64,000 nt of DNA from the NCBI RefSeq assembly GCF_000299035.1, contig NZ_JH921520.1:242-64241 (forward strand). Direction: 5' to 3'. The translations under genes and the position numbers were made by a program. The notes below the pieces were generated by a model. It was given only the letters and a program-made list of their open reading frames with translations. It had not been told where the DNA came from and did no database searches. Below, piece after piece: positions 29,387 to 38,544 of this stretch. The first letter of the stretch is position 1. Each line of letters starts with the position of its first letter. This stretch comes from Bacillus bingmayongensis (GTDB taxonomy: Bacteria > Bacillota > Bacilli > Bacillales > Bacillaceae_G).

Positions 29387-30373
29387 ATGATAACAATAAT
29401 TATTATCGTTATTCTTGGTTTAATGTTCGAATTCATTAATGGATTTCATGATACAGCTAATGCAATTGCAATGTCAGTTTCTACAAAGGCTTTATCACCA
29501 CGATTCGCGGTTATTTATGCAGGTGTATTAAACTTTATAGGTGCTTTAATATCAGAAGCCGTAGCAAAATCGATTGGCGGTAAAATTGCTGATCCTTTTC
29601 AGATTGAAAATGGCTTGTTAATCGTCATTGCCGCTCTTATTGCAGCTATATTTTGGAATTTGTTTACATGGTACTATGGGATTCCTTCTTCATCGTCACA
29701 CACTTTAATCGGATCTGTTGCTGGAGCTGTTATTTTTGGATCAGGAATACATTCTATAAATTGGGAAGGTTTCACAGATATTATAAAAGCCCTAATCATT
29801 TCTCCTTTTTTAGCTTTTATAGTAGGATTTATTCTAATGAAAATATTAGCAATTGTTTTTAAAAACGTAAATCCTCGCCGTGCGACTCGTGGTTTTCGAG
29901 GGTTTCAAGTCATAGCTTCTGGTTTAGCTGCATTTTCTCATGGAGGAAATGATGGACAAAAAACAATGGGAATTATTGTTTTTGCTTTAGTAGCAGGTGG
30001 TTACCAAGGCACATTAGATGTACCACTTTGGGTACAAGTTACTTGTGCAGCGACAATTGGTCTAGGAACAATGATTGGTGGAATGCGAATTATTAAAACT
30101 GTTGCTAAAAAAATATTTAAAGTTCAACCTATCAATGGATTTGCTGCAGATTTAACATCGTTTGTAGTACTGCAAGGTGCTACTATGTTAGGCCTACCAG
30201 TATCAACCACACACGTATCTTCATCTGCCATTTTAGGCGTTGGTTCCGCTAAACGTGTTCGAGGTGTAAATTGGGGAGTCGCTATAAGAATCGTGACGAC
30301 TTGGGTTATTACACTGCCAATATCGGCATTATTAGCTGGTTTAGTAATGATGATAATAAAAATTTTTATATGA
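29387..30373 (+). CDS. pit: inorganic phosphate transporter, PiT family
   Basis: 328-residue membrane protein, a low-affinity proton- or cation-coupled phosphate importer. The two PiT repeats are clear: FINGFHDTANAIA near residue 14 and AFSHGGNDGQKTMGI near 185. GIPSSSSHTLIGSVAG and GLPVSTTHVSSSAILGVG are the matching second signatures. About eight to ten hydrophobic segments are seen. GTGGAGG lies 5 bases before ATG 29387; an upstream in-frame start at 29348 lacks such a site. It forms an operon with the DUF47 gene. Confidence 0.94.
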   Translation: MITIIIIVILGLMFEFINGFHDTANAIAMSVSTKALSPRFAVIYAGVLNFIGALISEAVAKSIGGKIADPFQIENGLLIVIAALIAAIFWNLFTWYYGIPSSSSHTLIGSVAGAVIFGSGIHSINWEGFTDIIKALIISPFLAFIVGFILMKILAIVFKNVNPRRATRGFRGFQVIASGLAAFSHGGNDGQKTMGIIVFALVAGGYQGTLDVPLWVQVTCAATIGLGTMIGGMRIIKTVAKKIFKVQPINGFAADLTSFVVLQGATMLGLPVSTTHVSSSAILGVGSAKRVRGVNWGVAIRIVTTWVITLPISALLAGLVMMIIKIFI

Positions 30374-30650
30374 GGATGTTAGAGGAAAAAACAATGGTTA
30401 AGTGTCTAATAATAGTTCAGGTATTTTAGGAATCATTCATGTTAATTGAGAAAAAAGAAAAAGAGTGGTAAAAACAATAAAAAGTATTTGTTCGTTACCA
30501 TTTTTGTCTTCCGGTTGGGAACATATTAAAGGGAAATAACCTGATTGTTATCTGATGATTACGAATTGTTTTCGTGATACACAATATTATGATTCAGGAT
30601 AGAATATGAATTAGAAACAGTTGAATTCTCAATCTTAGTGGAGGTATTGT
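30374..30650. other. intergenic stretch after pit
   Basis: About 280 AT-rich bases with no open frame of note and no clear terminator. It presumably holds the promoter of the following decayed gene. Confidence 0.45.
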
Positions 30651-32026
30651 ATGATACATATCAATAGAGAAAGATGGGGCAGGGTTCAGAGTATATTTAT
30701 ATTTAGCTTACTACTAAGTACAGTCTTTACACCAATGCTTCTTTACATTGTATATGGATTGCAATTAGCAACAGGATTTGAAGGATACTGGCCATCTATC
30801 TTATTTTATACTACCTATATGACTGGGGTGTTCATTTGGATACCTATAGTTAGTAAGATTGGTATTCATCGATCTTTATACTGGTCAGTTTTCATTACGA
30901 TTGTATCGATATTTAGTGTTGCCTTTTTTAAAGATTCTTCCCTGTGGCTCGAAGGAAGCGCATTAGTTTCTGGTTTTTCAGTTAGTACTATTTCTTCAAT
31001 GACAAGCACTTTATTATTTCGTCACGTAGAAAGAGGGGGAAAGTTTTTAACAAAAATCAACAAGCCATGATTATGTTTATCGTTTTTTTCTTGTTAATTT
31101 TAATTCTTTTGGCAATTAGCTCAGTAAACCTGCCATTAGTAACTTTAGTGTATGGAGGCTGCTTAATTAGTGTACTCTTTGCTATAAGAAAAATACCACC
31201 AATTGAAAAAGTCAAAGAAATGCCCTCTTTTTCAATTACAGGGGCAGTCGTAAGGTTTCTGTTGTTTTCTCTACTCGTTATTTTGATACGTGGGAGTCGA
31301 GATATAGCCAATGAACAAATTATCTTCTTTTTTCTTATTGTAGCTGTACTACTTATTGGTACCATGCTTTTCACATTATTAAGAGGACAATTTTTTCATA
31401 AACTTTCTTCATCATTACCAACTAAACTAAAGGCTAAATCGTTTTTGTTAGGCTTTGGAAATGGTTATTTATTTCTGATCGGACTATATTATAGTTTTAC
31501 ATTTTATAATATTTTCATGAGTATTTTTATTGTGGTTGGTCCTTATTTATTCGGAATTTTAATGTCTACACTGTCAAACAATAAAACCGTTAAGAAAATG
31601 AATCCGGTATATATTTTTCTATTGAGTACATTTTTGATGTTATTCGGATTCTATTCGCCAATATTTATTATTCTTAGTGTAACAATTGGGAGCTATACAT
31701 TTAACATAATTTCTTCTCAAAATAATATGAATGTATATACCCATAATCCTTCACATAGAGAGTTTTCACTACTCATTCATACAACTTAGAGATCGATTGG
31801 AAATATGTGTTTACAATTCTTTGTATTTATTGTGATTGTGACAGTTGGAATCTACTACGACGTCCCGTGGTCTCAACTTTTCCAAACAATTGCCGGAAAG
31901 AATAAGTTGCAGATTCCCGGATTACCAGTATCGTTATTAATGTCTATTTTAGCATTCTGTTGTTGGCTGGGAATGGTAGGCTTAGGTGTTTGGATTAGTA
32001 AAAGAGCAACTCCAAAAGAAGCGTAG
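30651..32026 (+). pseudogene. broken MFS-like membrane transporter gene
   Basis: Three adjacent open pieces (30651-31070, 31067-31789, 31805-32026) together encode about 450 hydrophobic residues with roughly 12 membrane segments, as expected for one MFS-type transporter. GGAGG precedes the first ATG. Frame 1 ends just after a run of five Gs at 31033; adding one G would continue directly into the second piece (RGGKVFNKNQQAMIMF). The second piece stops at TAG 31789 in the same frame as the third, but a short alternate-frame stretch (IQLRDRLEI) looks more native, suggesting a pair of compensating indels near 31770-31800. Substrate unknown. Either decay or sequencing error. Confidence 0.75.
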
Positions 32027-32033
32027 AATGATG

Positions 32034-32080
32034 TAAGCAGGTATTTATTTAGAAAATAGGTACCTGCTCTATTTTTTTAC
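32034..32080 (+). terminator. weak terminator after broken transporter gene
   Basis: AGCAGGTA / TACCTGCT stem with a long loop, followed by a T run. Confidence 0.55.
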
Positions 32081-32435
32081 GCTCCATCTTTTTCAACTAA
32101 AAACAAACTTAACATTTTGTAAACGATGATAGTTTGAATATATAGAGTTAACAGTGGAAGAGACGTTTAAGACGTGGATGGTATTAGAGACATTACTTTC
32201 ATTTATCGCATTTAGATTTGCTCTATTACTTGATATGTTTATTTAGGGAAAGGGTATCCCTTATATTTATGCTGTTAAAGGGATTCACGTTCAATGAGTG
32301 TCCTCTTTTTTTCATCTAAATGAACTGAGCCCGTTTTTTGGAAATACAAGCTTCCGATTTGCCCTATAGACATAATATAAATGGAATCCCCTCATTTAGA
32401 ACAAGATAGAATTTCTTGTTACGAATGACACTAAA
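32081..32435. other. intergenic stretch upstream of YjcZ-like gene
   Basis: AT-rich, no coding frame. CATAATATA at 32370 resembles the -10 box of SigK (CATANNNTA) but no matching -35 could be placed, so I do not call a promoter. Confidence 0.4.
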
Positions 32436-32449
32436 GGAGGAATAGAGCA

Positions 32450-32641
32450 ATGAGTGAAAGTTTCGACCATAGACATAAAGGTCATGACCATGACCGTGAC
32501 CGTTGTCATGGCTTTGGCGGCGGCTTCGCGCTTCTAATTGTGTTGTTTATTTTGTTAATCATCATCGGTGCTAGCTGCTTCGGCGGTTTCGGTGGAGGTC
32601 ACTGTGGTTTTGGCGGCGGTTTTGGCGGTTATTGTTGCTAA
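32450..32641 (+). CDS. YjcZ-like small sporulation protein
   Basis: 63 residues. The hydrophobic stretch GGGFALLIVLFILLIIIGAS is the signature of the YjcZ family, small membrane-associated proteins of spore formers. Unlike typical short members, it has a His/Asp-rich head (FDHRHKGHDHDRDRCHGF) and a Gly/Cys tail (HCGFGGGFGGYCC). These could bind metal or cross-link in a spore layer (inference). AAGGAGG lies 8 bases before the ATG. It has its own terminator. Expression in the mother cell or forespore is likely but not shown here. Confidence 0.8.
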   Translation: MSESFDHRHKGHDHDRDRCHGFGGGFALLIVLFILLIIIGASCFGGFGGGHCGFGGGFGGYCC

Positions 32642-32657
32642 CAGTTACAAACTATTG

Positions 32658-32692
32658 AAATAGCCTTGTGCATGCGCACAAGGCTATTTTAT
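32658..32692. terminator. bidirectional terminator
   Basis: AAATAGCCTTGTGC / GCACAAGGCTATTT perfect stem. It serves the YjcZ-like gene and the converging Bce-like transporter operon. Confidence 0.93.
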
Positions 32693-34684
32693 TCAAAATT
32701 TAAGGCATTGTGATAATTTATTTATGTAAAAGGAACGGATTAGGAAAAAGAAAATAATCTCTACAATCCCAAAGAGAGTTAATACGAATAGTAATTCTTT
32801 TAATAATGAAAATGAGTATATAAATTGTAAAAATTGAATAGCGAATATCGTATGGATAGTAGCAACGATATAAGGTACGAAGAATAGGATTGCAAGTTGA
32901 ATTGTTGCCGAATGAAACATCTCGTTTTCTGTTAATCCAATTTTCGTAATGGTAATATATTTCTGTTCTTCCCTTGTTAAATCGTTATACATTCGAAAAT
33001 ATAGAACACTAGCTGCCCCCATAAAGATGATAACCCCAAGAAATGTACCGATAAAAAGACTAGAAGCATTATTTTGTTTACTATAATACAGTTCGTCACT
33101 AGCCGTAAAAATAGAGAATGGGATGTGCGTTTGAGTGTTCTTAGTTTGTTCTTCAGCTTTAGAAATATTGTCACTATCTTTGTTTATGACTTTTAAAGCA
33201 TTTGTAGTTGGTAAAAGGGCCTGTTCCCAGTTTTCCACTATATAATTATAAATTGTCATCGTTTCGATATGAGGAATCATCGTTTCCACTACATGATCTT
33301 GCATAACCAGAATATAAGGAAGAGCATACTTTGGCTGAATTGCTTGTTCAGAAAAGCCTTTTATATGAAATGTTTTTTTGTTAGATTCAATCGTAATCGT
33401 TTCTCGTTTTGCAAAAGGGTGCATGATTAAATTTCCTGTAGCTTTTGAATACCTCGAAACAATATAGGTTTCTGATTCACTCAGTTGAATGGTAGGTCTG
33501 TTTAATAGTGTAGAAAGTTGGTTATAATCACTTTCTTTCATAATGGCAATATCAGTATTAAAAGCTCGATCTTTTAATACGGTGAATTTGTTTTTTTTAT
33601 ACTGAAATTCGTGATTTGTTAACTCTCTTTCGATTGTATCCGTATGCTTTTTTTCAAAAGGATTTTTATCATCAGATATATATGTGAAAGGGAACGGATA
33701 ATCTGCTACAATCGCCGCTTTTGTGTAATTATTGATTGCAAAAAGTAATGTGATAATCGTGAATGTAAGCGCAGATAGCATAGTAACGATAAAAAGCATA
33801 TTAATATTACCACGTGTACGTGTTGCTAAATCTGAGATCCAAAGCATATTAATTTTTTTCATATAAAAACGGCGTCTCTTTTTTAATAACCAAATGAAAA
33901 GAAAAAGTGTTTGTGAAAACAGTAAATAGGTTCCAATTGTTACAAGTGGAATGATAGATAATGGTGGAACAATGGAAAATCTGCTTCGAATTGTTTTCTC
34001 TGATACATAACTTTCTGGAACACCAGCGATATAATAGCACCCTACTAAACAAGCCACTCCAAAAAGAGAAATGAGAATAGAAGGACGTCTCTCTTTTTTG
34101 GGTTGACCGTCGTCTTTTATTAAGCGCATTGCTTTACGCGTGCGAATTAATATGGGTGTGAAAGTAGAAACAATCAAAAATAAAATGATAAATGTTATGG
34201 TCGTTATGATAATTGCTTTTGTTGGCCAATATAAATAAAGCCCTTTTACTCCTGTTAATTTAGAAGTAACTAGTAGAAAAAAGTTAGAAAACATAAGGCC
34301 AATTTGAATACCTGCAAAAATTGCTAATAGTCCAATCATCATATTTTCCAGAAACACAAGTCGTTTTAATTGTTTCTTTGAAATGCCAAGTATAGTTAAA
34401 ATCCCAAATTGTTTTTTACGTACTTTTAAAAATGTCCCAATCGAATAAAAGAGAAAAAAGAAAGAGAACATGATAATGACAAATTGAGCCATTCCAATTA
34501 AATTCATAAGAGGTTCTCGATCTTGCAAGCTTTGTAAGTCCTGTAAGTCTTGCAAGCGCGGGTGATACGCATATACAGTAAATGAAAAGAAAACCGTAAT
34601 TGAAAATACACTGCTTACAAAATAGGCAAAGTATGCTTTTGAATTACGAGAGACATTTTTAAATGCAAATTGCCAAAACGTCAT
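32693..34684 (-). CDS. BceB-like ABC transporter permease (second of two)
   Basis: 663-residue membrane protein of the BceB/FtsX type. It has ten predicted membrane segments, with a large extracellular domain of about 200 residues between segments seven and eight (about 320-530). Such permeases sense and remove peptide antibiotics such as bacitracin or lantibiotics, working with a Bce-type kinase. It overlaps the ATPase gene by 4 bases and is the last gene of the operon. Over its whole length it looks like a diverged duplicate of the permease on the other side of the ATPase; both start MTFWQFAFKNV. Near residue 44 it has an extra short repeat, LQDLQDLQSLQD. Confidence 0.92.
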   Translation of the reverse strand: MTFWQFAFKNVSRNSKAYFAYFVSSVFSITVFFSFTVYAYHPRLQDLQDLQSLQDREPLMNLIGMAQFVIIMFSFFFLFYSIGTFLKVRKKQFGILTILGISKKQLKRLVFLENMMIGLLAIFAGIQIGLMFSNFFLLVTSKLTGVKGLYLYWPTKAIIITTITFIILFLIVSTFTPILIRTRKAMRLIKDDGQPKKERRPSILISLFGVACLVGCYYIAGVPESYVSEKTIRSRFSIVPPLSIIPLVTIGTYLLFSQTLFLFIWLLKKRRRFYMKKINMLWISDLATRTRGNINMLFIVTMLSALTFTIITLLFAINNYTKAAIVADYPFPFTYISDDKNPFEKKHTDTIERELTNHEFQYKKNKFTVLKDRAFNTDIAIMKESDYNQLSTLLNRPTIQLSESETYIVSRYSKATGNLIMHPFAKRETITIESNKKTFHIKGFSEQAIQPKYALPYILVMQDHVVETMIPHIETMTIYNYIVENWEQALLPTTNALKVINKDSDNISKAEEQTKNTQTHIPFSIFTASDELYYSKQNNASSLFIGTFLGVIIFMGAASVLYFRMYNDLTREEQKYITITKIGLTENEMFHSATIQLAILFFVPYIVATIHTIFAIQFLQFIYSFSLLKELLFVLTLFGIVEIIFFFLIRSFYINKLSQCLKF

Positions 34685-35433
34685 CTGCGTCTTCCACCTA
34701 ATAATGCTAATACATCTAATATTTCTTGATAGAACTTTTCTCGATATAATCCGCGGTGCAATTCATTATAAAGTTCACCATCTTTAATAAAAATTACACG
34801 GTTGCAATAGCTAGCAGCAAATGGATCATGAGTAACCATTAAAATCGTTGCTTGTTCTTCTTTATTTAATTTTGTAAATAATTCCATTACATCAATGGCA
34901 GCTTTTGAGTCTAGGTTTCCGGTAGGTTCATCAGCAAGTAAGAGCGATGGATGATGAATAACAGCACGAGCTACGGCGGTACGCTGCGCTTGTCCACCAG
35001 AAACTTCAAAAATCCGCTTATTTAAAATATGATCAATTCCAAGTTTCTTTGAGATGTTGTCGAGTTTTTCATCCATTTCTTTCAAGGGAACATTATCTAA
35101 TGTTAATGGTAATACAATATTCTCACCGATTGTTAACGTATCTAATAAATTAAAGTTTTGAAAAACAAATCCGAGTTCTTGGCGGCGGAATATGGCTAGT
35201 TTTTCCCTGCGGAATGTGTGAGGCTGTTTTCCATTAATAACAACCTCTCCAGCAGTAGGAGAATCAATCGTTGAAATGACATTTAAGAAAGTTGATTTAC
35301 CGCTTCCTGAAGGACCCATAATTGCGACAAACTCACCTTTATCTACATGTAAATTAATATTTTTTAAAGCAGTATGAGGGACTTTGCCCTCATACACTTT
35401 GGAGACATTTTTAATGTGTAATACTTCTTCCAT
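34681..35433 (-). CDS. BceA-like ABC transporter ATP-binding protein
   Basis: 250-residue ATPase. Walker A GPSGSGKSTFLN near residue 40, Q-loop VFQNFNLLDTLT, signature VSGGQAQRTAVARA near 144, Walker B LLLADEPTGNLD near 163, and switch His in VTHDPFAASYCNRV. The C-terminal FIKDGELYNELHRG is typical of the BceA/YxdL group. It is the only ATPase in an operon with two BceB-like permeases (35455-37425 upstream, 32693-34684 downstream), so it must serve one or both. A spacer of 21 bases separates it from the upstream permease gene. Confidence 0.95.
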   Translation of the reverse strand: MEEVLHIKNVSKVYEGKVPHTALKNINLHVDKGEFVAIMGPSGSGKSTFLNVISTIDSPTAGEVVINGKQPHTFRREKLAIFRRQELGFVFQNFNLLDTLTIGENIVLPLTLDNVPLKEMDEKLDNISKKLGIDHILNKRIFEVSGGQAQRTAVARAVIHHPSLLLADEPTGNLDSKAAIDVMELFTKLNKEEQATILMVTHDPFAASYCNRVIFIKDGELYNELHRGLYREKFYQEILDVLALLGGRRR

Positions 35434-35454
35434 AAAAACTCACCTTTCTATTTC

Positions 35455-37425
35455 TTAAAGCTTAATATGCCGCGATAGTTTTTGCATATATAGGGAACGA
35501 ATTAACAGGAAAAAGAGAATCTCAACTGTTCCAAAAATCGTAAGAACCACTGTAATCTCAGCAAATAATGACAGGTCTATGATTTCTTGTAACATCTTTG
35601 TAGCAAACATTGTATGGATGGAAGCCATAATATATGGAACAAAGAATAAAATCGCAAGCTGGATGGTTGCTGAGCGCTTCATCTCAGATTCCGTTAACCC
35701 AATTTTCGTAACGGTAATATATTTTTCTTGTTCATTTGTTAAGTCCGTATACATCCGGAAGTAAAGAACGCTTCCAGCTCCAATGAAGAAAATGACGCCA
35801 AGGAACGTTCCAATTAAGAAGAATGAAGCGGCACCTAATTTAATTTCGTATAGCGTATCACTCGCTTCCCGCATAATATATAAAGGTTCATCAGATACGA
35901 TGCTTTTTCGATCTTTTCTCAATTTATCAAGATATTCTGTAGCGATTACATGTGTTTTTTCCCAATCTTTTACTTGAAAGTTATACAGTGTCATATGTTT
36001 CATGTTATTCGATAAGGTATGTACAGTATCATCAGATAAAACTAGTAACTGTGACGCCAATCCAGTTGGTATTACGCTAAAATTCTCATAACCTTTTACT
36101 TGGAATGTAGTGGAGGTTTGAGAAAGTGTAACGTTTTTTTGTTTGAGCTCTTCTTGCATTGGACTCAATATGTTTTGATATCCGTATCCAGGTAGTATGT
36201 ATGTTTCATTCTCTTTTACAAAAAGGTGCTTGAGATGTAAAGCAGTCGCAAGTTTATTATAGTCACTTTCTTTTAATACAAATGCTTCTCTTTCATAGGG
36301 GTTAGTTTCATTTTTTTGTAATGAAACTGCATATAAGTCTGTTTTGACCTTTTTATAGGTAAATTGCTCTTCGCTAAGTCGTTTTTCTAACCAGTCCATA
36401 TGCTGTGAAGCAAATGGATTGGCATCGTATGAAAGATAGGTAAACGGAAAGGGGGTATTATTTGCTACATCAAACTTCATAAACTTCCCAAATCCATAGA
36501 TGAATGTAATCATCGTAAATGCAAGTGTAGATAGCATTGCAACAATAAAAAGCATATTAACATTTGTTCGAATGCGGCTTGCTAAATCTGAAATCCACAG
36601 CATATTAATGCGTTTCATATAAAATGTTCTTCGTCTTTTCAATATGCGAATGAGCAGGAAACTAATTTGAGAAAAGAAAAGATAAGTTCCAATCGCAACT
36701 AGTGACGGAATAACAAAAATACTAGAAAATAAGTATATAGCTCCTATTTCAGTACCGAGAGATATAAAATATTTTGGGTTTCCAGCTAGTACATATCCAG
36801 ATAGCAAACATATAGCACCGAATAGAGAAATCAGGATAGACGGCTTTCGGTCCTTTTGTTTTACATTCCCTTCTTTTAGAAGACGTACTGCTTTTCTTGT
36901 TCGAATAAGCATAGGAGTGAAAGCTGATACAACGATAAAGAGTCCCAAAAAGATTGTCGCCGTTAAAATGATAGCTCCTTTTGGCCAATATAAATATAGT
37001 CCGGGAGCAAATGTAATTTTCGCTGTTATCAATAAGAAAAATTGTGAAAATACAAGGCCGAACTGAATACCAAAGAAAATGGATAATACTCCAATTAACA
37101 TATTTTCCATGAAAACAAGGCGCTTCAATTGCTTTCTTGATATTCCTAAAACGGTTAAAATTCCAAATTGTTTTTTTCGAACCTTTAAGAAGGTGCCGAT
37201 AGAATAAAGCAAGAAGAAAAAAGAGAAAAACACAATGACTACTTCCGAAGCGATCATTAACCCTGAAATTGCATCAATTGTACTAGAATTTTGTAATCGA
37301 GGATGAAATAAATACACCGCAAACGAAAAGAAAATCGCAATGGAAAACGCACTGCTTACAAAGTAGGCGAAATAAGCCCGAGAGTTTCGAGTTACATTTT
37401 TAAATGCAAATTGCCAAAATGTCAT
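35455..37425 (-). CDS. BceB-like ABC transporter permease (first of two)
   Basis: 656-residue permease with the ten-segment BceB plan and a large outside domain at about 320-530. It is the paralogue of the permease encoded at 32693-34684; both start MTFWQFAFKNV and share VLYFRMYTDLT / VLYFRMYNDLT and TATIQLAILFFVPYI-like blocks near the C end. GGAGG lies 8 bases before ATG 37425; the frame is open a further 5 codons. It is the first gene after the two-component system. The outside domains differ much more than the membrane parts, suggesting different ligands or a heteromeric complex. Confidence 0.92.
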   Translation of the reverse strand: MTFWQFAFKNVTRNSRAYFAYFVSSAFSIAIFFSFAVYLFHPRLQNSSTIDAISGLMIASEVVIVFFSFFFLLYSIGTFLKVRKKQFGILTVLGISRKQLKRLVFMENMLIGVLSIFFGIQFGLVFSQFFLLITAKITFAPGLYLYWPKGAIILTATIFLGLFIVVSAFTPMLIRTRKAVRLLKEGNVKQKDRKPSILISLFGAICLLSGYVLAGNPKYFISLGTEIGAIYLFSSIFVIPSLVAIGTYLFFSQISFLLIRILKRRRTFYMKRINMLWISDLASRIRTNVNMLFIVAMLSTLAFTMITFIYGFGKFMKFDVANNTPFPFTYLSYDANPFASQHMDWLEKRLSEEQFTYKKVKTDLYAVSLQKNETNPYEREAFVLKESDYNKLATALHLKHLFVKENETYILPGYGYQNILSPMQEELKQKNVTLSQTSTTFQVKGYENFSVIPTGLASQLLVLSDDTVHTLSNNMKHMTLYNFQVKDWEKTHVIATEYLDKLRKDRKSIVSDEPLYIMREASDTLYEIKLGAASFFLIGTFLGVIFFIGAGSVLYFRMYTDLTNEQEKYITVTKIGLTESEMKRSATIQLAILFFVPYIMASIHTMFATKMLQEIIDLSLFAEITVVLTIFGTVEILFFLLIRSLYMQKLSRHIKL

Positions 37426-37467
37426 GATGTATACCTCCAAATCGAAGATATAGGCTCTGCCGTGTTG

Positions 37468-37503
37468 TAAAAAATGTATGAGAGTGAGTTCTCATACATT
37501 TTA
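37468..37503. promoter_or_regulatory. perfect inverted repeat between kinase and transporter genes
   Basis: AAAATGTATGAGA and TCTCATACATTTT flank a 6-base centre. On the minus strand it is followed by TTTTTT, so it can act as terminator for the two-component system genes. Its position just ahead of the transporter operon would also suit an operator. Confidence 0.7.
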
Positions 37504-37519
37504 CTGAAATATGTAATTT

Positions 37520-38542
37520 TCATTCGTTTGTCACCTTCCCTAATTCATCTGCTTGGTTATTGGCAGCATTATGGAAGATGATTTTAACACTCGTTCCTTT
37601 TCCAACTTCAGAGTCTAACTTTACAGAATGACCTAAATAAGTACAAATTTTACTTACAATATAAAGCCCCATACCAGTTGATTCTCCAAAAGTGCGTCCA
37701 TTTTTCCCAGTGTAAAATGGTTCAAATACTCTTCGCACATCTTCCTGCGGGATACCAACACCTTCATCACGAACTTCTAGAATAATGTCTTTGCCGTTTC
37801 GATAAGCAGACAAGAAGACTTTCTTACCACGTTCGCCAGAATAACGAACAGCATTGGTCATTAATTGATAAATAATAAATTTTAACCACTTCGCATCAGA
37901 AGCGACCTTAAGATCGGAATGGACTTCTAGAACAGGGAAGACTCCATTACGAATAAAGAGTTCCTTTAAGCCATTAATATTTTTCGTTACAGCATCTTTC
38001 AGTGAAAGTGTTTCTACATGGAAGTCTTCATGGAAGTTATTTAATCTTGCCATATATAAAGCCATATCCAGTCCTTGGTTTAATCTTTCTAGCTCTTTCT
38101 TAAACTTAGGGATGAGATGCTCGTCTTCCATTTCTAGTACCATTAGCTGCATAACAGAAACCGGGGTTTTCATTTGGTGCACCCAGTGATTAATAAACAA
38201 TTGATGCTCTTGTTGTTTTACTTCATATGTTTGTAGTTCTTTTTGGAATAGGCGATATTGCGTACGAACAAGCTCATTTACGCCGTGTGGCATTGGTGCA
38301 GCTGCTCTTTCAATAAATGCATCTTCCATTTTTTCTGGTGGCTCACTTAATCTGTGATACATTCTGCGATTACGAACATAACGATAAGCAAGGAAGCAAA
38401 TAAATAAATATAGACTTAACACAATGAAGTAAAACTTGTTGTTTTGGAAGCCATCTACTGCATCATAAAGAATAAAAATGATACCGAAGTTTAGTGCATA
38501 TAATAGAAAAAATGCAAAATGATCACGCAAAAATAACTTCAT
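37520..38542 (-). CDS. BceS-like intramembrane-sensing histidine kinase
   Basis: 340 residues. Two membrane helices (about 10-28 and 37-54) are joined by a loop of fewer than ten residues, so there is almost no outside sensor domain. This is the mark of intramembrane-sensing kinases that take their signal from a Bce-type transporter. The phosphoacceptor is H122 in HQMKTP; the ATPase domain has NAVRYS, DEGVGIP and GMGLYIV. GGAGTG lies 8 bases before the ATG, inside the end of the regulator gene (2-base gap), so the two are coupled. Confidence 0.94.
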   Translation of the reverse strand: MKLFLRDHFAFFLLYALNFGIIFILYDAVDGFQNNKFYFIVLSLYLFICFLAYRYVRNRRMYHRLSEPPEKMEDAFIERAAAPMPHGVNELVRTQYRLFQKELQTYEVKQQEHQLFINHWVHQMKTPVSVMQLMVLEMEDEHLIPKFKKELERLNQGLDMALYMARLNNFHEDFHVETLSLKDAVTKNINGLKELFIRNGVFPVLEVHSDLKVASDAKWLKFIIYQLMTNAVRYSGERGKKVFLSAYRNGKDIILEVRDEGVGIPQEDVRRVFEPFYTGKNGRTFGESTGMGLYIVSKICTYLGHSVKLDSEVGKGTSVKIIFHNAANNQADELGKVTNE

Positions 38543-38544
38543 TC

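Noticed and set aside
32360-32380. SigK-like -10 box (CATAATATA) before the YjcZ-like gene
   Set aside because: No matching -35 AC at 16-17 bases and it lies about 75 bases from the start codon; too weak to call.
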